Origin: Rhizobium sp. CFBP 8762
GTDB lineage: Bacteria; Pseudomonadota; Alphaproteobacteria; Rhizobiales; Rhizobiaceae
Direction of reading: 5' to 3'
Assembly (NCBI RefSeq): GCF_014841565.1
Contig: NZ_JACYUD010000001.1
Coordinates: forward strand, 434,001-498,000
DNA length: 64,000 nt
The notes under the pieces are model-generated. The model saw nothing but the letters and a program-made list of their open reading frames with translations, was not told the DNA's origin and made no database searches. Of this stretch, positions 26,794-35,784 are shown one piece after another; the stretch's first letter is position 1; the number at the start of each line of letters is the position of its first letter. The position numbers were made by a program, and so were the translations under genes.

Positions 26794-28562
26794 TTAGGGA
26801 GTTGACATGTAGGGCGGGACCCATTCCCATCCTCCAGACCATATCGCTCGAACATCCGCTCGATCATGTCGGGGCTGACCGGTTTGGTGATATGGTCATC
26901 CATTCCCGCAACACTCGCTTCACCGGCCGGGAAATCTTTCTCCACGGACACCACCGCCACGATCGGCATACGGGTGGCGGTTTCCGTCGCGCGAATCCGT
27001 CTTGCCACATCCAGACCGCTGACCTGAGGCAGGGTCAGGTCCAGAAACAGCATGCGCGGCCTGTGTTTGGCTGCAAGGCGTAGGGCTTCACTGCCATCGG
27101 CCGCGATCCGGTAGGTGAGACCAAGCGTATCCAGAATTTGGGAAAAGACGAACTGGTTGATGCGATTGTCCTCAGCCACTAGCACGTCGATCCGGTCATG
27201 GCTGGCGGTGGCCGCAGAGGCGAGGCTCCATTCTGCAAAATCAACCACATTGCTGCCAAGCGGCTGAGGAAGGGAAACGGGACTGTCGGTGCCACGGGTG
27301 ATCATGTGCTGCAGAATGGTAGAGATCGGCTGGTCCGATTGGATCGGCACATAGGCCATGGGGCCCGTTCGGTCGAATGCGGGAAGACCGACAAAATCCT
27401 GATCGACCAGAGCAAGATCGATTGGCAAATCCAGATGCGCTGCCTGCTCCATGAACATCTGGTATTCATCCGCTGAGCATACGGCGCAGGCATCAAATCC
27501 CCAGACACGCAATTGCGGCAAAAGCTGCGCCTCAAACAGCCTGTTGGCCGTTACCACCAGCACGCGCTGGCCCTTTAACGCTTCGGGAACCGGAGGTCCG
27601 CTTTTAAACAAATCCGCCAGTTTCATGTTGCGGAAGGGATCGTAGAAACTGGCTGCGGGCTTGAAGATCGAGTAATCCTTGAGACGCAGCTTTCCAAAAC
27701 GCTCCCCAAAACGCGCATTGGCCCCGACATGTCCGGAGGATCGTGCACCCTCCTCCCCCTCCCAGATGGCGATGTCGGTCACATCTTCCATGCTGGTGAT
27801 GATGAAGTACCGGCCGGGCTTGCCCAGCCGGTACTTGCGCACAATGGCCCAGAAATCCTGCCCATCGGCGCGCACCAGATGCTGGGGAGATGCGGACGGC
27901 TGCCCGGTCTGCAACACATCGGTGTCCAGCGCTTCATCTTGTCTGGCAAATTCGGCTTCCAGCAGATCCCAGGCTGTGCGGCCGAGCATATCCCCACGCT
28001 CCAGCCGGTGGATCGCACAAAACGCGCGATTGACGGCGCTGATGATGAGATTCTGATCCTTGATCACAAGCGGATTGGGAAGGCTGTCGAGAATGTCCTC
28101 GGTCAGCGCGATGCGCTCGGCATCCAGTTCCTGCTCCTGCTCACGCTGGCGGCGCTCGGTTATATCGGTGAGGTACAAAAGGCCGTAGCCGCTGGACAGA
28201 CGGCGCTTGTGGATATGAACCCAGCGGTTGTTCTGGAACCGCTCCACCGTTTCGTACCGTTCGCGCCAGTGGTACGCCACCTGCCGGGAAATCCAGTCCT
28301 CACGCCCAAGCTGACCCGGTCTTCGCTCCACAGATGTGCCTGCCCGCAAGCCCGAATCGTGCACTGCGCCAAGAAAGTCCCGCAGGCGCGTGCCCGGCAG
28401 CAGAAACTCGGTGGAAATATTGTAAATATTCAACACCTGACGGCTGGCGAACATCAGATGATCCTCACCGTTGTAAAGCACCATCGCCGTTCCCGTTGCT
28501 TCGCAACCGGCTTCGAAAAGCGCCCTCTGGATGCCGGCGTCCAATGACGCAACATCAATCAT
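26790..28562 (-). CDS. PAS-PAS-receiver signalling protein lacking a kinase domain
   Basis: 590 residues. Two PAS domains (about 20-135, ending YLTDITERRQRE, and 150-268, ending SMEDVTDIAIWE), then a degenerate receiver-like segment (about 333-410; VLVVTANRLFEAQLLPQL, D387 or D389) and an intact C-terminal receiver (about 458-575; acidic E464/D465, phospho-acceptor D508 in FLDLTLPQ, K560 in ITKP). No HisKA or HATPase domain is present between them, unlike a hybrid kinase. The phosphate must come from another kinase. It is coupled to the EAL gene, so it may control c-di-GMP breakdown. It lies divergent from mutL. Confidence 0.85.
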   Translation of the reverse strand: MIDVASLDAGIQRALFEAGCEATGTAMVLYNGEDHLMFASRQVLNIYNISTEFLLPGTRLRDFLGAVHDSGLRAGTSVERRPGQLGREDWISRQVAYHWRERYETVERFQNNRWVHIHKRRLSSGYGLLYLTDITERRQREQEQELDAERIALTEDILDSLPNPLVIKDQNLIISAVNRAFCAIHRLERGDMLGRTAWDLLEAEFARQDEALDTDVLQTGQPSASPQHLVRADGQDFWAIVRKYRLGKPGRYFIITSMEDVTDIAIWEGEEGARSSGHVGANARFGERFGKLRLKDYSIFKPAASFYDPFRNMKLADLFKSGPPVPEALKGQRVLVVTANRLFEAQLLPQLRVWGFDACAVCSADEYQMFMEQAAHLDLPIDLALVDQDFVGLPAFDRTGPMAYVPIQSDQPISTILQHMITRGTDSPVSLPQPLGSNVVDFAEWSLASAATASHDRIDVLVAEDNRINQFVFSQILDTLGLTYRIAADGSEALRLAAKHRPRMLFLDLTLPQVSGLDVARRIRATETATRMPIVAVVSVEKDFPAGEASVAGMDDHITKPVSPDMIERMFERYGLEDGNGSRPTCQLPK

Positions 28563-28838
28563 TGCATTGTCCCCGGTCCACCGCTGGCCCGTTGCGAGAG
28601 CATTTCCGATGGACAGATGGTCACCGTCAATTCTCTAAGTTTGCTTACCGCATTGTTCGAACGCCAACGCAATCGCGCTTTTGCCGGAAATGCTTGCTAA
28701 ACATGCTGGATTTGGTGAGCGTCTCGTGCGTGATACCGGCAACCAGCATTGCCGCGACCATCGAAAAGCCCTCGCCTGTTTCATTTCAGACAGCGCATAT
28801 TCGCAAATGAACATTAAAGACGAATTAAGTGGCGGCGT

Positions 28839-28861
28839 TTATCCACAGACTTGTGGGGTAG
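28839..28861. promoter_or_regulatory. DnaA box pair upstream of mutL
   Basis: TTATCCACA at 28839-28847 is a perfect DnaA box; GAC and then TTGTGGGGTA follow, an imperfect inverse box. They lie about 65-85 bases before the mutL start. TATAGA at 28912-28917 is a good -10 hexamer only seven bases before the ATG, which would make the mutL message leaderless or nearly so. The 362-base gap (28563-28924) also holds AGAGCATTTCC at 28598-28608, a remnant like the 10119 repeat; no gene is seen. Confidence 0.4.
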
Positions 28862-28924
28862 ATATACGCATCGCTCAAAAGGAATGCGATTTCAGCTGTT
28901 AATGGACATGCTATAGAAAACACC

Positions 28925-30754
28925 ATGACCATCAGACAACTCTCCGAAACGCTTATCAACCAGATCGCGGCTGGCGAGGTTATTGAACGGCCCGCAAGTG
29001 CCGCAAAGGAACTGATTGAAAACGCAATCGACGCCGGGGCAACCCGAATCGAGATCGCCACCGCCGGTGGCGGCAAAACCCTGCTGCGGGTGAGCGATAA
29101 CGGCTGCGGCATGACGGCGGACGAACTGGCGCTGGCTGTGCGCCGCCACTGCACCTCCAAGCTCGACACAGGCCTGTCCGATATCCGCACGCTGGGCTTT
29201 CGCGGCGAGGCACTGCCATCCATCGGCTCCGTTGCGCGGCTCACCCTGTCCAGCCGCCCGGCTGATGCGCCGCATGGCGCGGAAATTCGTGTGACCGGCG
29301 GCAAGATGGATGCGGTGAAGCCCGCCGCCGCCAATATCGGCACCGTGGTGGAGGTGCGCGACCTGTTTTTTGCCACACCCGCACGGTTGAAATTTATGAA
29401 AAGCGAGCGCGCCGAGGCGGGCGCGATCACCGAGGTTGTGCGCCGCATGGCGATTGCCTTTCCGTCGGTGCGTTTCGTGCTGTCAGGGTCGGACCGCACC
29501 CTGCTCGAACTGCCCGCCACCTGCGATGACCGTCTGGCCCGCATCGCGCAAATTCTTGGCAAGGATTTTCGCGAGAACGCCATCGAAATCGACGCGGAGC
29601 GTGAGGGAATCTGTCTGACCGGCTTTGCGGGCATACCCACCTTCAACCGTGGCAATTCGTTGCAACAATATGCGTTCGTCAATGGCCGCCCGGTGCAGGA
29701 CAAGCTGTTGTGGGGTGCGTTGCGCGCCGCCTATGCTGAAACCATTCCGCAGGGGCGTTATCCGGTGGCCGTGCTGTCAATTACGCTTGACCCAGATCTG
29801 GTGGACGTCAACGTGCACCCAGCCAAATCCGATGTGCGGTTTCGCGATCCCGGCCTGATACGGGGCTTGCTGATCGGCGCAATTCGCGAGGCCTTGGCGC
29901 GCGAAGGGGACCGCGCCGCTACGACCGGTGCCGATGGCTTGCTGCGGGCGTTTCGCGCGCAACCGATGTCAGGTGGGCCATCCTGGAGCGGGCCGAACAC
30001 CTATCAGACTGTGCGCACCCCGCCATGGCAGGCGGCTGCCTCGCCCTCGCGACCGCTGGAGATGAGTGTGTCTTCCCCGGCGTTCGGTGAAACGCCACAG
30101 CACGGGTTTGCGGAGTTTGCTGCTCCATCGGCGCGCGCCGTCGAGGTGGCACAGGAGGATGTGCCGATTGTGCAGAACCCTCTGGGTGCAGCCCGAGCAC
30201 AATTGCACGAAAATTACATCGTGGCTCAAACAGCGGACGGGCTTGTGATTGTTGATCAACATGCGGCCCATGAGCGGCTGGTGTTTGAAGCGATGCGCAC
30301 CGCGATGAATTCCCGGCCCATTGCGGCGCAGGCGCTTTTGATTCCCGAGATTGTCGATCTGCCGGAGGATGACTGCGACCGGCTGGTGGCCCATGCGGAC
30401 GAATTTTCGCGTTTAGGCCTGGGTATTGAGCGATTCGGGCCGGGCGCGATTGCCATTCGCGAGACGCCATCCATGCTGGGAGAGATGGACGCTGTGGCGC
30501 TGGTACGCCAACTGGCGGATGAACTGGCGGAATGGGATACGGCGGGAGGGCTGGCCAAAAAGCTGGATTATCTGGCAGCCACCATGGCCTGCCATGGGTC
30601 AGTGCGCTCCGGTCGGCGGTTGCGACCGGAAGAAATGAACGCGCTTTTGCGCCAAATGGAACAAACACCCGGTTCTGGCCAATGCAACCATGGTAGACCG
30701 ACCTATATTGAGTTAAAGCTGGCTGATATAGAGCGCCTGTTCGGGCGAAGCTGA
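28925..30754 (+). CDS. mutL: DNA mismatch repair protein MutL
   Basis: 609 residues. The GHKL ATPase motifs [34 protein letters not shown] and [12 protein letters not shown] are at residues 10-100. A linker (about 330-425) rich in Pro and Ser follows. The C-terminal domain carries the endonuclease motif [12 protein letters not shown] (D444 to E455), matching DQHA-x2-E-x4-E, together with [10 protein letters not shown] and CNHGRPTY near the end. This marks it as a nicking MutL, as expected in bacteria without MutH. It is followed 14 bases later by the DUF2093 gene, a conserved pair in rhizobia. Confidence 0.95.
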   Translation: MTIRQLSETLINQIAAGEVIERPASAAKELIENAIDAGATRIEIATAGGGKTLLRVSDNGCGMTADELALAVRRHCTSKLDTGLSDIRTLGFRGEALPSIGSVARLTLSSRPADAPHGAEIRVTGGKMDAVKPAAANIGTVVEVRDLFFATPARLKFMKSERAEAGAITEVVRRMAIAFPSVRFVLSGSDRTLLELPATCDDRLARIAQILGKDFRENAIEIDAEREGICLTGFAGIPTFNRGNSLQQYAFVNGRPVQDKLLWGALRAAYAETIPQGRYPVAVLSITLDPDLVDVNVHPAKSDVRFRDPGLIRGLLIGAIREALAREGDRAATTGADGLLRAFRAQPMSGGPSWSGPNTYQTVRTPPWQAAASPSRPLEMSVSSPAFGETPQHGFAEFAAPSARAVEVAQEDVPIVQNPLGAARAQLHENYIVAQTADGLVIVDQHAAHERLVFEAMRTAMNSRPIAAQALLIPEIVDLPEDDCDRLVAHADEFSRLGLGIERFGPGAIAIRETPSMLGEMDAVALVRQLADELAEWDTAGGLAKKLDYLAATMACHGSVRSGRRLRPEEMNALLRQMEQTPGSGQCNHGRPTYIELKLADIERLFGRS

Positions 30755-30768
30755 TTGGGACTGTAACG

Positions 30769-31002
30769 ATGATGAACCGGCATGAAGGCGGCGCCAGCCG
30801 TCCGGCAAAAATCCATTATCTCGATGGCGATTTCGAGATTCTGCTGCACGGCTCGCATGTGACCTGCGCCATGACGGGCAAGAACATTCCGCTGGACGAG
30901 TTGCGCTACTGGAGCGTCGCCCGGCAGGAAGCCTATGCCAGCTGCGAGGATTCGCTGGAGGCGGAAAAACGCGCCGGTCGATTGCCGAACCAGTCGCGCT
31001 AA
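30769..31002 (+). CDS. DUF2093 family protein
   Basis: 77 residues: MMNRHEGGASRPAKIHYLDGDFEILLHGSHVTCAMTGKNIPLDELRYWSV and an end rich in Glu and Arg. It matches the small DUF2093 family found in Hyphomicrobiales, with no known role. The single Cys in HVTCAMTG and a second in ASCEDS could bind metal, which is only a guess. It is cotranscribed with mutL. The start may be the first or second ATG. Confidence 0.85.
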   Translation: MMNRHEGGASRPAKIHYLDGDFEILLHGSHVTCAMTGKNIPLDELRYWSVARQEAYASCEDSLEAEKRAGRLPNQSR

Positions 31003-31006
31003 CCAG

Positions 31007-31615
31007 TTAGCGTCGGACACTATCGATCAAAAGCTTGATAAGAACCGTCTTGTCGGCGGGCGGCCTATCGCCTGCTGCACCGTCGTGATCAATCTGCCTA
31101 TCCAAAAACAGAGTGGCATAGCCGTGAACGGCTGACCAGAGCGCGGATGCGATGATGGCTGCTGGAAGCTCCGCTTTTAAGCTCCCGGTTGCCTGTCCCG
31201 CAGCAACCTCTTGCTCAAGCCGGGCAAAGGCTGCCATTGCCGCCTGCGTCAATGCAGGAAAGTCTCCGCGCTCACACAGGTCCGGGTGAAACAGAATACG
31301 GTATGCACCGGCATTCGCACACGCAAAATCGATATAGGCAAGGGTCATGGCTGTCAGCCGTTCCGGCGCGGTTGGTCCGGCTCCGTTGGCTGCTGTCGCC
31401 AGAGCCTCATCCAGCGCAATGAAGCCGCGCGTAGCCAGCTCACCCAACAGCGCGCGTTTATCGCGAAAATGCCGATAGGCAGCAGCATGGCTGACGCCGA
31501 GGCTCAAGGCGAGTTCGCGTAAGGAGAACTCCGATGAGGCACGCTCGGCAATCAGGCTGGATGCGGCCTGCAACAAGCCATCAGCCAGATCCCCATGGTG
31601 GAAGGCTGATTTCAT
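31007..31615 (-). CDS. TetR-family transcriptional regulator
   Basis: 202 residues. The N-terminal helix-turn-helix reads FSLRELALSLGVSHAAAYRHFRDKRALLGELATRGF (about 30-65), the standard TetR pattern. The C-terminal domain (TAMTLAYIDFACANAGAYRILFHPDL, and AIIASALWSAVHGYATLFLD) matches the WHG/TetR_C_33-like type. It is divergent from an oxidoreductase gene, and the 79 bases between contain a palindromic operator and a weaker second copy. It probably represses the oxidoreductase and itself, released by an unknown small molecule. Confidence 0.9.
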   Translation of the reverse strand: MKSAFHHGDLADGLLQAASSLIAERASSEFSLRELALSLGVSHAAAYRHFRDKRALLGELATRGFIALDEALATAANGAGPTAPERLTAMTLAYIDFACANAGAYRILFHPDLCERGDFPALTQAAMAAFARLEQEVAAGQATGSLKAELPAAIIASALWSAVHGYATLFLDRQIDHDGAAGDRPPADKTVLIKLLIDSVRR

Positions 31616-31630
31616 TGTGTTGTGAATTCC

Positions 31631-31684
31631 AATGTTGACACTGGTAACTTTCCGGGTCTAACTAATGTTACCCACTGTAACATT
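31631..31684. promoter_or_regulatory. TetR operator: one strong and one weak palindrome
   Basis: The strong site (31664-31684) is AATGTTAC-N5-GTAACATT, a perfect 8-bp inverted repeat, ending ten bases before the oxidoreductase ATG. A degraded copy with the same layout (AATGTTGA-N5-GTAACTTT) is at 31631-31651, exactly 33 bases away (about three helical turns). Two dimers could bind on the same face of the DNA and block both divergent promoters. Confidence 0.75.
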
Positions 31685-31694
31685 GGACGCAACA

Positions 31695-32270
31695 ATGTCA
31701 AAAATTCTGATCTTGAATGGCAATCCAAAAGCAGAAAGCCTGTGCAAAGCCATTGCACAGGCGTACGCAAGCACAGCGCTAGAGGCCGGGCACGAGGTTC
31801 AGTCTATTCATATTGCCGATTTGCAGATGGATTTTGACCCACCAAACTATCGTGCCACCACGCTAACGGAGGGCTGGGTGAAGGAGGTACAGGCGGCGCT
31901 TGTGTGGAGCGAGCATGTGGTCATCGTGACGCCACTCTGGTGGGGAGGCGTTCCAGCCCAGCTTAAGCACCTGTTCGACCGCGTGCTGCTGCCGGGCTTT
32001 GCCTTTCGCTATCGCAAGGACAGCGTGTGGTGGGACAGGCTTTTGAAAGGGCGATCTGCCCGCGTGATTGTGACAGCGGATACGCCGCCCCTCTACTTTC
32101 GGTGGGTTTTGGGCTGGCCCTTGGTGCGCCAGCTGAAACGGCAAATCCTGGGATTTTGCGGGTTTGATCCGGTTCAATTCACCGTTTTTGGTCCAGTGCG
32201 AAACAGTTCGCAAGAGACACGAAAAGGTTGGTTGGCGCAGACAAACAAACTGGCGAGACACGCTCTATAA
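31695..32270 (+). CDS. Flavodoxin-fold NAD(P)H-dependent oxidoreductase
   Basis: 191 residues, NAD(P)H quinone dehydrogenase/MdaB-like fold: MSKILILNGNPKAES binds the flavin phosphate, and WSEHVVIVTPLWWGGVPAQLKHLFDRVLLPGFAF is the family's second signature. Such enzymes reduce quinones or other electrophiles by two electrons. The ATG at 31695 was preferred to an ATG ten codons earlier because the earlier one falls inside the operator. The 3' end overlaps the convergent lpxK by six bases. The TetR gene next to it suggests inducible expression by a toxic compound. Confidence 0.88.
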   Translation: MSKILILNGNPKAESLCKAIAQAYASTALEAGHEVQSIHIADLQMDFDPPNYRATTLTEGWVKEVQAALVWSEHVVIVTPLWWGGVPAQLKHLFDRVLLPGFAFRYRKDSVWWDRLLKGRSARVIVTADTPPLYFRWVLGWPLVRQLKRQILGFCGFDPVQFTVFGPVRNSSQETRKGWLAQTNKLARHAL

Positions 32271-33296
32271 CCGAGCTTTGAAACGCCTGTGGTTTGCGGC
32301 TTCCATCGTCGCACGAATGATCTGATCTGGTGCATTGGGGGAATCGAAAACGAGGTCGATATCCAAAACCAAACTCGAATTCAGCAGATCGGGCGCGCGT
32401 CCACCTGCCCCGTGCAGCCGCGCACGGTCCTTGGCGGTGGTGGCCAGTTGCAGGGAGTCGCGGGCGGCATCGTTGAGCAGGTCGGCCATTTCTGCGTCTG
32501 TCAGCATATGGTGATCGGGAAAGCTGCGGGTGCTCTTGATGGTCGCGCCCATCTCGTCCAGTGACCGGAAAAACTTTGTTGGATCGGCAATGCCGGCCCA
32601 GGCCAGAAGCGGTTGTTGCAACAAGCCCGCATTGGGGCGGCTGGAAATGCTGGCGCGATAAATCGGCTTTCCCGCCCGCGCCATGCGGCGCACCAGCGGC
32701 TCGGCACCTCTTTCCCCACCCACCACGAGAAGAGCGGATGCATACGGAAGCTGACCCACTAGCGGCGCGCGCAGCGGCCCGGCGGGCAGAACCTTGCCGT
32801 TGCCAAGTCCGCGACGGCTGTCGGCAACGATCAGCGCGAAATCGAAATGCACCTGTGCGCTCTGAAATCCATCATCCATGATGATGAAGTTAGCCCCCCG
32901 GGCAACCAGTTCTGCCGCCCCTTGCGCGCGCTTGCGCGAAACGACTGTCAGAGCGTGCGCGGCAAGCAGCAAGGGCTCATCGCCGACATCGCCGGCACGG
33001 TGTTTGACGGGATCAACGACCGTCGGCTTTTTGACCCTGCCACCGTAACCCCGGCTGAGAAAACCGGGGATCAAACCTTTCGCCTTGGCAGCCTGTGCCA
33101 GCGCTATTGCCGTTGGGGTTTTGCCCTGCCCGCCGACGGTAAAGTTGCCGACGCAGAGAACGGGAACCGGAACCGCGTGACGCTCTCCGGTTTTCAGGCG
33201 CTTTTGCGCAAGTGCCCCATAGATCCGCGAGAGCGGCCAGAGACCACGCGCTTTCCAGCCTGGGCTTTGCCACCAGAAATCCGGTGCGTTTGCCAT
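32265..33296 (-). CDS. lpxK: Tetraacyldisaccharide 4'-kinase
   Basis: Membrane-associated kinase that adds the 4'-phosphate of lipid A. 343 residues; the P-loop VGNFTVGGQGKTPTAIALAQ is near residues 50-70, with GFLSRGYGG and DDGFQSAQVHFDFALIVAD. The ATG at 33296 gives the family's usual start (MANAPDFWW); 25 codons of upstream open frame are repeat sequence. No ribosome binding site is visible, and a palindromic repeat begins four bases upstream of the ATG, so it may replace the native leader. It belongs to the lipid A/KDO group with waaA. Confidence 0.93.
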   Translation of the reverse strand: MANAPDFWWQSPGWKARGLWPLSRIYGALAQKRLKTGERHAVPVPVLCVGNFTVGGQGKTPTAIALAQAAKAKGLIPGFLSRGYGGRVKKPTVVDPVKHRAGDVGDEPLLLAAHALTVVSRKRAQGAAELVARGANFIIMDDGFQSAQVHFDFALIVADSRRGLGNGKVLPAGPLRAPLVGQLPYASALLVVGGERGAEPLVRRMARAGKPIYRASISSRPNAGLLQQPLLAWAGIADPTKFFRSLDEMGATIKSTRSFPDHHMLTDAEMADLLNDAARDSLQLATTAKDRARLHGAGGRAPDLLNSSLVLDIDLVFDSPNAPDQIIRATMEAANHRRFKARL

Positions 33297-33300
33297 GCTA

Positions 33301-33402
33301 TTAGAGCGCCGTGCGCCCATTCGGGCGCGCAAAGGTCGCTCTAACTCTTTGACTCTGCGCATCAGGCTCACCGAAAATCGATTCCGATTTTCGGGCCGAT
33401 GC
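33301..33402 (-). repeat. Palindromic repeat between HAD gene and lpxK
   Basis: Two palindromes: TTAGAGCG ... GCGCCC-ATTC-GGGCGC ... CGCTCTAA (33301-33345) and CCGAAAATCG-ATTC-CGATTTTCGG (33371-33394), joined by a linker with GACTCTGCGCATCAGGCTCA. It has the same outline (a GAGCGC-type palindrome plus a second palindrome) as the RIME-like copies but different sequence. It covers the end of the HAD gene, supplying its last nine codons and stop, and ends just before the lpxK start. Confidence 0.75.
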
Positions 33403-34108
33403 TGTAGGCCGCGTTCTGTTTGAGAATGTCGCCAAGCTCGGTAATATCGTTCAGGCAGTGATCGCTGGCGGCACTCAGCGATGCGGGGGAACCGGTTCCC
33501 GTCAGCACGGCTACGGTCAGGCCCGCGCCCGCATTGCGCCCCATATGCAGATCATGGTTGTTATCGCCCACCACCGCGACCTCCTGCGGGGCGAGACCCG
33601 TGGCCGCGCAGAATGCCAGCACCATTCCGGGCTCCGGCTTGGTGCCATAGCCGCTGTCATAGCCCGCAACAAAATGCAGAAAATCGGAAAAACCAAAACG
33701 TGCCGCCGTCTGGCGAATGGAAGCCTCATTGTCGCTGGAGGCGACGCCTAGCTTGTAGCCCTGCGCGTGGAGGCTCGCAAAATAGGGCTGAAGCTCGGTG
33801 ACAGGCACGGCAAGGCTGGCGGAATTGGCAAAGAGATGGTCCAGCGTGGCGCGCAACGTCTCCACATCCCACGGTGCACCGGCTGCGACCATGCCCGTTG
33901 CAATTTCCACCGTATTGCCTGCGGCCAGCAGGCTATCGGGCATGACATGGCTGGTTTTGGGGTCCATGCCACAGGCAAGCAGCAGCGTATCGGCAAGCGC
34001 CGGATCGCCACGGGCGGCAAGTTTGGCCAGTTCGTAATTGACCGGTACCCAGCTTTTGGCATAGTCCAGCAAGGTGCCGTCCTTATCGAACAGAATGCCC
34101 TTGATCAT
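33368..34108 (-). CDS. HAD-family hydrolase, phosphoglycolate phosphatase-like
   Basis: 246 residues. Motif I is FDKDGTLLDY (nucleophile D8, acid/base D10), motif II is in LGVASSDNE, motif III is the Lys in GTKPEP, and motif IV is VVGDNNHDLHMGRNA. This is the HAD-IA (Gph-like) pattern; a specific substrate cannot be read. The C-terminal GPKIGIDFR and the stop codon are encoded by a repeat palindrome, so the native end was probably different. It lies ten bases after waaA and before lpxK and is likely part of that operon. Confidence 0.87.
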   Translation of the reverse strand: MIKGILFDKDGTLLDYAKSWVPVNYELAKLAARGDPALADTLLLACGMDPKTSHVMPDSLLAAGNTVEIATGMVAAGAPWDVETLRATLDHLFANSASLAVPVTELQPYFASLHAQGYKLGVASSDNEASIRQTAARFGFSDFLHFVAGYDSGYGTKPEPGMVLAFCAATGLAPQEVAVVGDNNHDLHMGRNAGAGLTVAVLTGTGSPASLSAASDHCLNDITELGDILKQNAAYSIGPKIGIDFR

Positions 34109-34118
34109 ACTTACCCCT

Positions 34119-35444
34119 TCACTGCTGGAGCCTTGATTGCTGACGGGGCAATAGCCGCGCCTTCACCGTCAATGGGTTGATGTAGGGTTCCAGCCCCTTG
34201 ATGGTGGCCGCCAGTGCACCGCGCATTTCATGCACCGTTTCCTGGCCCGCCTCGATCATGGTGCGGCGCATATCCTCATTGTTGAGAAGATAATGAACGC
34301 CCTTGGCCAGCATTTCCGTGTCGCGCACCATGCGGGCACTGCCATTCTTGGCCAGCCGTTGGTAGCTGTCGCGGAAGTTCTGCACATTGCCGCCCGAGAG
34401 AATCGCGCAGCCCAGCATGGCCGGTTCCAGCGGGTTCTGCCCGCCCTGCGCAAACAGCGAGCGACCGACGAAACACACCTCGGTCATGCGCAGATACAGC
34501 CCCATTTCCCCGATGGTATCGCCGAGAAACACATCCACATCCGGTGTCAGCACATCGCCACGCGTGCGGCGCGCGACCTTCAGGCCCATCTCGGTAAGGG
34601 TCGCTTCAATAGCGTCGGACCGCTCCGGGTGGCGCGGTACGATGATGGTCAACAGCCCATCGCGCGGTTTCAGCGCCAGTTGCACGGTACCTGCGGCTTT
34701 TTCCTCGCCCTCGAAGGTGGAAATCGCGGCCCAGGTGGGTCGCTTGCCGATCTGCGCCAAATAGGTATCCAGAACTGCGCCATCATAGGGCGGCGCGTCG
34801 GTATCAACCTTGAGATTACCCGAGACCATAACCGGCAAGGCACCCAGTGTGCGGAACCGCTCCGCATCCACCTCGGACTGTGCAATCACCAGAGCGAGGT
34901 TTTCGAACAGGGCATCGGCCAGAAACGGCCGCTTTTTCCAGCGAGCGAAGGTGCGGTCCGACAGGCGACCATTGACCAGCACCTGTGGAATATGGCGGCT
35001 GCCAAGCTCCATCATGGTCAGCGGCCAGATTTCCGATTCCGCGATGATTGCGAGGTCGGGATGCCATGTATCCAGAAAACGGCTGACAGCAAATTGCAAA
35101 TCGAGCGGCACGTACTGGTGGATAACGGTGTCACCCAATCGCTCGGCAACCACACGGGCGGATGTGGTGGTGCCGGTCGTCAGCACCACATGGATACCGC
35201 GACGGCGCACTTCGCGCACCAGCGGAATAACCGCAATGGTTTCGCCCACGCTGGCAGCGTGAAACCAGACCAGCGGCCCCGCAGGTCGCTCCGCCCCTGC
35301 ATACCCGTAGCGCTCGCGACGGCGCGACCGATCTTCCTTGCCGCGCATGGTGCGCAGCGCCAGATAGCCGCGAATGAGCGGATACAGCGCCACACCCAGC
35401 CAGCGATAGCCGGTCAGGGTGGCTTTCGCCAATGCGCTGCTCAT
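34119..35444 (-). CDS. waaA: 3-deoxy-D-manno-octulosonic acid transferase
   Basis: Inner-membrane glycosyltransferase (GT30) that adds KDO to lipid A; 441 residues. N-terminal motifs GPLVWFHAASVGETIAVIPLVREV and the C-terminal GGQNPLEPAMLGCAILSGGNVQNF are the signatures of KdtA/WaaA. The N-terminal helix LTGYRWLGVALYPLIRGYLAL anchors it to the membrane. The neighbours lpxK (downstream) and the cysQ-DUF4170 pair (upstream) are conserved in rhizobia. Confidence 0.95.
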   Translation of the reverse strand: MSSALAKATLTGYRWLGVALYPLIRGYLALRTMRGKEDRSRRRERYGYAGAERPAGPLVWFHAASVGETIAVIPLVREVRRRGIHVVLTTGTTTSARVVAERLGDTVIHQYVPLDLQFAVSRFLDTWHPDLAIIAESEIWPLTMMELGSRHIPQVLVNGRLSDRTFARWKKRPFLADALFENLALVIAQSEVDAERFRTLGALPVMVSGNLKVDTDAPPYDGAVLDTYLAQIGKRPTWAAISTFEGEEKAAGTVQLALKPRDGLLTIIVPRHPERSDAIEATLTEMGLKVARRTRGDVLTPDVDVFLGDTIGEMGLYLRMTEVCFVGRSLFAQGGQNPLEPAMLGCAILSGGNVQNFRDSYQRLAKNGSARMVRDTEMLAKGVHYLLNNEDMRRTMIEAGQETVHEMRGALAATIKGLEPYINPLTVKARLLPRQQSRLQQ

Positions 35445-35498
35445 TCAGCCATGCTCCCACCCCCCATGCACAACCTGACAGTCATACGATTGCCGTTA

Positions 35499-35732
35499 TC
35501 AAGCGTTCTGCGGGTCCAGCAGTTTGTGAAGATGAACGATGAAATACCGCATATGCGCGTTGTCAACGGTCTGTTGCGCCTTGGATTTCCAGGCCGCGAG
35601 CGCGCTGTCGTAGTCGGGAAACACGCCGACGATATCAAGGCCGTCCAGATCCCGGAACTGCACTTCGCCAAGCGTCTTCAACTCGCCGCCGAACACCATG
35701 TGAAGGCTTTGTTTCTTGTTCGCATCCGTCAT
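35499..35732 (-). CDS. DUF4170 family protein
   Basis: 77 residues: MTDANKKQSLHMVFGGELKTLG with FRDLDGLDIVGVFPDYDSALAAWKSKAQQTVDNAHMRYFIVHLHKLLDP. It matches the small DUF4170 family that lies between cysQ and waaA in rhizobia, a constant position that suggests a link to lipopolysaccharide synthesis, with no known mechanism. No membrane segment or signal peptide. Confidence 0.88.
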   Translation of the reverse strand: MTDANKKQSLHMVFGGELKTLGEVQFRDLDGLDIVGVFPDYDSALAAWKSKAQQTVDNAHMRYFIVHLHKLLDPQNA

Positions 35733-35784
35733 GTCATCGATCCTAACGTGTTAGACAAGTGTTTGCTGCATTCACCTGAAAAGG

